Virus record (IMG/VR): IMGVR_UViG_3300028925_005018
Location: 1 to 29,317 of that record
Length of the DNA stretch: 29,317 nt
Reading direction: 5' to 3' (one strand)
Origin: a virus
Positions within the stretch are counted from its first letter, which is position 1. Each line of letters begins with the position of its first letter. Below the pieces are notes generated by a model. That model worked only from the letters and a program-made list of their open reading frames with translations. It did not search any database and was not told the origin of the DNA. Below are positions 26,914 to 29,317 of the stretch, in pieces. A program made the translations under genes and the position numbers.

Positions 26914-26926
26914 GGAGGTATGAAAT

Positions 26927-27412
26927 ATGTTAACTAATATTCTAAATAAGAATAGTGGTGATTTTGAAACTGGTGAAAAAGCCTTTCAGAAAATTGATAA
27001 TAATGACGCTGTAGCGAGAACGCTTAAAGCTTCAGAATCTGGAACTCTTTTTGCAGTTGATATGTCTACTGTAGATAACAATGTTACTTTAACTTTACCA
27101 ACAGCTTCAGATGCGGTTGCTGGTGTTAATTACGATTTCTGTTTTACAGTAAATTGTGATGATGACGCTGACTTCATTGTGACTACAGGTGCTAATGGAA
27201 CTGATATCTACGGATATATTGTTGCAGGTGCAGCTAATAGTACAGTTGACGATGTTGATGGTTTATCTAAAATAACTATTGATGGTTCTGTTTCTCAGGC
27301 TATTGAAGGTCTAAGAATGACTTTTATCTGTGACGGTGTTAATTGGCATTTATCTGGATATGTTCCAGTTGCCCTTGGTACGGTTGTCGTAGTAGAAAGT
27401 GCTTCTGCTTAA
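26927..27412 (+). CDS. Head decoration-like protein, paralogue 1
   Basis: A protein of 161 residues with AAGGAGG eight bases upstream, only 13 bases after the capsid gene. It is beta-rich and acidic with T-x-T-L-P-x-x-x-x-A-V-A-G-V-N-Y-D-F and a C-terminal C-D-G-V-N-W-H-L-S-G motif. The same pattern (L-P-S-P-x-x-G-x-x-Y-D-F; C-D-G-T-N-W-Y) recurs in the gene at 27526. The repeated beta pattern suits capsid decoration or head-fibre proteins. The residues G-N-W/D-G-x-N-W resemble those of phage fibre-tip domains. Exact role inferred. Confidence 0.7.
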   Translation: MLTNILNKNSGDFETGEKAFQKIDNNDAVARTLKASESGTLFAVDMSTVDNNVTLTLPTASDAVAGVNYDFCFTVNCDDDADFIVTTGANGTDIYGYIVAGAANSTVDDVDGLSKITIDGSVSQAIEGLRMTFICDGVNWHLSGYVPVALGTVVVVESASA

Positions 27413-27423
27413 TAATCCGAATA

Positions 27424-27491
27424 AATAAGGATAAACAGATTTGGATTCTGTGGGGCTATTCTAAAAAAGTTTAGCCCCGAAAATCCTTATT
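27424..27491 (+). terminator. Nested stem-loop between the two decoration-like genes (weak terminator or processing site)
   Basis: Outer arms AATAAGGAT (27424-27432) and ATCCTTATT (27483-27491) are perfectly complementary. They enclose an inner stem GGGGCTA (27452-27458) / TAGCCCC (27472-27478) with a 13-base loop. No T-run follows, so a simple terminator is doubtful. An RNA-processing or mRNA-stability element after the highly expressed capsid genes is as likely. Confidence 0.6.
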
Positions 27492-27525
27492 AAAAAATTT
27501 ATAAATTAAAGAAGAAAGTTTTAAA

Positions 27526-27969
27526 ATGAAAAGTAAATATCAAGACGATCAAAAACTAAACTTTGGAAATGATTTTTCATTGTTTGCTGTAGAAGATCTT
27601 ACGGTTGCTATTGAATTGACTGCTGAAGATAGTGGTAAATTTTATACTGTTGACTCTTCAGGAGGAGCTTATGAGATTACACTCCCATCTCCGACTAAAG
27701 GAATAAGATACGATTTTGTTGTAAAAGAAGATACTCCAACTGGAGCAGTTACAATTAAAGCTACTGGAACATTAATCTATGGTAGATTTTTAGAAGGTGA
27801 AGTTGATACATCCTCTGATGCAAATGGTTCTGCTGGAGGAACTGGAAAAACCAATGTTATTATAGGAACAGCTGCTAATACAGGAGACTCTGTAAGATTA
27901 GTCTGTGACGGTACTAATTGGTATACACAAGGTGTTACTGCTCTTGATGGTAGTATCACTGTATCTTAA
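27526..27969 (+). CDS. Head decoration-like protein, paralogue 2
   Basis: A protein of 147 residues related to the gene at 26927. Both run from an N-terminal F-x-x-V-D-(S/T) strand, through I-T-L-P-(S/T), R-Y-D-F, a Gly/Thr/Asp-rich middle and I-(I/T)-x-x-(T/S)-x-x-(T/Q)-x-x-S, to V-C-D-G-T-N-W-Y. The first 30 residues differ. Purine-rich AAAGAAG precedes the ATG without a strong site. Two adjacent copies suggest that the virion uses both, for example as a mixed decoration, or that one is a fibre. Recent tandem duplication followed by divergence is the simplest history. Confidence 0.7.
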   Translation: MKSKYQDDQKLNFGNDFSLFAVEDLTVAIELTAEDSGKFYTVDSSGGAYEITLPSPTKGIRYDFVVKEDTPTGAVTIKATGTLIYGRFLEGEVDTSSDANGSAGGTGKTNVIIGTAANTGDSVRLVCDGTNWYTQGVTALDGSITVS

Positions 27970-27981
27970 TAGGAGTTAATT

Positions 27982-28185
27982 ATGGCTGTTTATGGTAATG
28001 TAAAAGTAAAAGTAATGATACATGATGCTACTCCAAATATAGAGACTGCTGCTGTTGGTACAATGGCAAGAGATATTAAAGATCATATAGATACTTTAGA
28101 TTCAACAAATAATGAAGTTTTGTCAATCACTCATACAGCTCTTAGAGGCGATAGAGTGTTAACTGTAATTGCTGGTGGGACTTAA
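27982..28185 (+). CDS. Hypothetical protein, 67 residues
   Basis: A protein of 67 residues with GGAG six bases before ATG. It has beta-type strands at both ends (VKVKVMIHDATPNIET; RGDRVLTVIAGGT) and a helix in the middle (TMARDIKDHIDTLDS). Small proteins at this position after decoration genes are commonly structural. Not recognised. Confidence 0.7.
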   Translation: MAVYGNVKVKVMIHDATPNIETAAVGTMARDIKDHIDTLDSTNNEVLSITHTALRGDRVLTVIAGGT

Positions 28186-28376
28186 TGCCTAAGTGTCAAC
28201 ATTGCAAAAAGCCAAATAAAAAAAATTGGTTTTATTGTAGAGGTTGTGGTGAAAGAGCATCGGCTCCAAAATTCACAGTAAACTCTTGGATGAGAAGCGA
28301 TATAGCAAAAAGAACTGATATGGAGTTTGGCACTACAGATATGAAAAGTAGTATAGAAAGATTTAGCAATGGGTAA
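28185..28376 (+). CDS. Small zinc-ribbon protein, 63 residues
   Basis: A protein of 63 residues with TAATG coupling. It opens M-P-K-C-Q-H-C-K-K-P-N and then W-F-Y-C-R-G-C-G, so C4/C7 and C18/C21 make a complete zinc ribbon of the rubredoxin/zinc-ribbon type. A polar C-terminal region (NSWMRSDIAKRTDMEFGTTD) follows. In a head-gene context it may be a minor virion component or DNA-bound protein. Not recognised beyond the ribbon. Confidence 0.75.
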   Translation: MPKCQHCKKPNKKNWFYCRGCGERASAPKFTVNSWMRSDIAKRTDMEFGTTDMKSSIERFSNG

Positions 28377-28503
28377 ATTTGGTAAAGGATTAAAAACTGT
28401 TTCCAGTCGTACAATGACTGGAGGAAAAGGGAATTCAAATGATGTACAAAAAGCCAATGGCAAAGAAAAAGAAAAAGAAAAAAGTCTTAAAGAAAAAAAG
28501 TAA
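28369..28503 (+). CDS. 44-residue basic hypothetical protein
   Basis: A frame of 44 residues (MGKFGKGLKTVSSRTMTGGK start) overlapping the upstream stop by eight bases. It is glycine/lysine-rich and ends in alternating Lys/Glu. Its 3' part shares 65 bases with the lysine-rich frame at 28439. The ribosome site is weak, so translation would depend on coupling. Confidence 0.5.
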   Translation: MGKFGKGLKTVSSRTMTGGKGNSNDVQKANGKEKEKEKSLKEKK

Positions 28504-28525
28504 GAAGAAAGCAATGAGATATTAG
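28439..28525 (+). CDS. 28-residue poly-lysine mini-protein
   Basis: A frame of 28 residues (MMYKKPMAKKKKKKK, ending S-K-K-K-A-M-R-Y) with AAAAGGG seven bases before the double ATG and GGAGG a little further up: a strong site. It is more than half lysine. Such mini-proteins recur in structural clusters of aquatic phages, and the window's first bases look like another such tail. It overlaps the frame at 28369, and both may be made. Confidence 0.55.
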   Translation: MMYKKPMAKKKKKKKVLKKKSKKKAMRY

Positions 28526-28528
28526 TAA

Positions 28529-29317
28529 ATGGCAACATTTAGCGCACAAGTAGTAGATTTAGTAGGCGCATTTAGCGATGAGACTGCATTGGATTCCTTT
28601 ATAACAGAAGGAGCTAATGAAGTTATTAACGCTATGCCTCGCCCTATAATGGAAAGAGTGGCTGAAGAAACTACTTTTACAAATACTGTTACTTCTGAAG
28701 GTCATAAAATATTACACGTACTTAAAAATGATGGTACAATAGACCAGCCATGTCGATTAGTATTGGCTAATAAAAGAGGGCGTATACAAGATTCTTCTGA
28801 TATGGAATTTGCTACAAGCTCAGATCCTGCTTATTATATACAAGATTCTTTAGTAACATTATTTCCAACTGGGACTGGAGGAAAACTTGTATCTATGCCT
28901 ACGTATAGTCAAGCTTCTCCTTTAGATGCGAGTGCTCTAAGTACTATAACAAATTTTCCAAATGAGTATGAATATTTAGTTACGTTATACGCAGCAATAA
29001 AAGCATTACAACAGTTAATGAATAATAAGCACGGTAACTCAGATATCACTACTGCTCTTACTGCTATTAATGACGAACTTGACGAGACTCAGGCAGTATG
29101 CGACAAAATAGATGCTGACCTAGTTCTTGCGAAAGCAGAAATTGTTCTCGCTAAGACAGAAGCAGCTGAGATAGCTTCAAACACAGATAATGCTTCTGGC
29201 TTTGAAACTGCCTGTGATGCAATGAAAACAGAGTTAGATAAGGTTGATAATATAATTGCAGAAGCAAGTGTCGAGTTTGATAAGGTTGACAATGTAATCA
29301 TTGAAGGTAGCGTAGAG
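28529..29317 (+). CDS. Virion structural protein with coiled-coil repeats (partial)
   Basis: The frame opens at ATG 28529, three bases after the preceding stop, and stays open for 263 codons to the window end. The first ~150 residues form a mixed domain (FSAQVVDLVGAFSDETALDS; EVINAMPRPIMERV) as seen in head-to-tail connector or neck-type proteins of related phages. From about residue 170 it becomes alpha-helical (LYAAIKALQQLMNN; DELDETQAVCDKIDADLVLAK), and it ends in a 14-residue repeat. The protein probably reaches much further. The role (adaptor, internal or tail protein) is inferred. Confidence 0.75.
   Translation, partial: MATFSAQVVDLVGAFSDETALDSFITEGANEVINAMPRPIMERVAEETTFTNTVTSEGHKILHVLKNDGTIDQPCRLVLANKRGRIQDSSDMEFATSSDPAYYIQDSLVTLFPTGTGGKLVSMPTYSQASPLDASALSTITNFPNEYEYLVTLYAAIKALQQLMNNKHGNSDITTALTAINDELDETQAVCDKIDADLVLAKAEIVLAKTEAAEIASNTDNASGFETACDAMKTELDKVDNIIAEASVEFDKVDNVIIEGSVE
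29237..29317 (+). repeat. 42-base tandem repeat coding for a 14-residue coiled-coil unit
   Basis: GATAAGGTTGA at 29237 recurs at 29279, a period of 42 bases. It codes D-K-V-D-N-(I/V)-I-x-E-(A/G)-S-V-E, and the copy runs into the window end. Fourteen residues are two heptads, fitting a regular coiled coil. More copies are likely beyond the edge. Confidence 0.7.

Overview
The window is part of the genome of a tailed double-stranded DNA phage (Caudoviricetes). It is AT-rich and densely packed, with ATGA, TAATG and TGATG gene junctions, many 40-150 residue proteins, a terminase-portal-scaffold-capsid gene order and a phage replication/recombination set. There is no integrase, transposase, tRNA gene or CRISPR array. 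The style (AT-rich, a phage copy of ribosomal protein bS21, unnamed small proteins) resembles uncultured aquatic phages, but the host cannot be read from the sequence. Shine-Dalgarno sites of the GGAG/AAGGAG type point to a bacterial host. Both ends of the window cut through genes.

Layout. (1) 1-2531, plus strand: a basic mini-protein and three genes sharing a near-identical N-terminal peptide (SKSIDDIIKQSD type). One carries an intact HEFGH zinc-peptidase motif and another a decayed SELAH version; these look like late proteins. (2) 2599-17476, minus strand: a long leftward early/middle cluster. In transcription order it runs from small unknown proteins, through an MSMEG_6728-like protein, a class II glutamine amidotransferase, a small protein and a zinc-finger amidoligase, to more small proteins. 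It continues with a recombination module (Cas4-like nuclease, DUF1071/Sak3 annealing protein, probable SSB ending DLPF), a cytosine-C5 DNA methyltransferase, small zinc-binding proteins, a Holliday-junction-resolvase-like nuclease, a DnaB-type helicase, an HExxH protein and finally a 44-residue bS21 homologue. A minus-strand terminator follows. (3) 16766-17663: the control region, with four ATAATGAGAC repeats, an 8-G run, two perfect AT palindromes and back-to-back divergent promoters. (4) 17664-29317, plus strand: small early genes, a DUF1599/Nmad1 protein and a Myb-like/DEDDy exonuclease/zinc-ribbon fusion. Packaging and head genes follow: terminase small subunit, a gamma-glutamylcyclotransferase-like protein, terminase large subunit, portal, scaffold, major capsid protein, two paralogous decoration-like proteins and a long coiled-coil virion protein running off the end.

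How it works together. The same core promoter, TTGACA-like with a 17-bp spacer and TATATT, drives the leftward cluster, the rightward small genes, the terminase module and the portal module, so host sigma70-type polymerase is the likely transcriptase. No phage RNA polymerase, DNA polymerase or primase is visible here. Two of these promoters put the start codon almost at the transcription start (near-leaderless mRNAs). The portal frame has no ATG, GTG, TTG or CTG near its 5' end but has a perfectly spaced AUU codon after AAGGAG.

The best candidate for a little-explored system is the glutamine amidotransferase - 106-residue protein - zinc-finger amidoligase operon, with a gamma-glutamylcyclotransferase-fold gene in the packaging module. 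Together they could form, and remove or edit, gamma-glutamyl or other amide modifications. Other notable points are the phage bS21, the shared N-terminal tag on three adjacent proteins, and several genes encoded in heavily overlapping frames.
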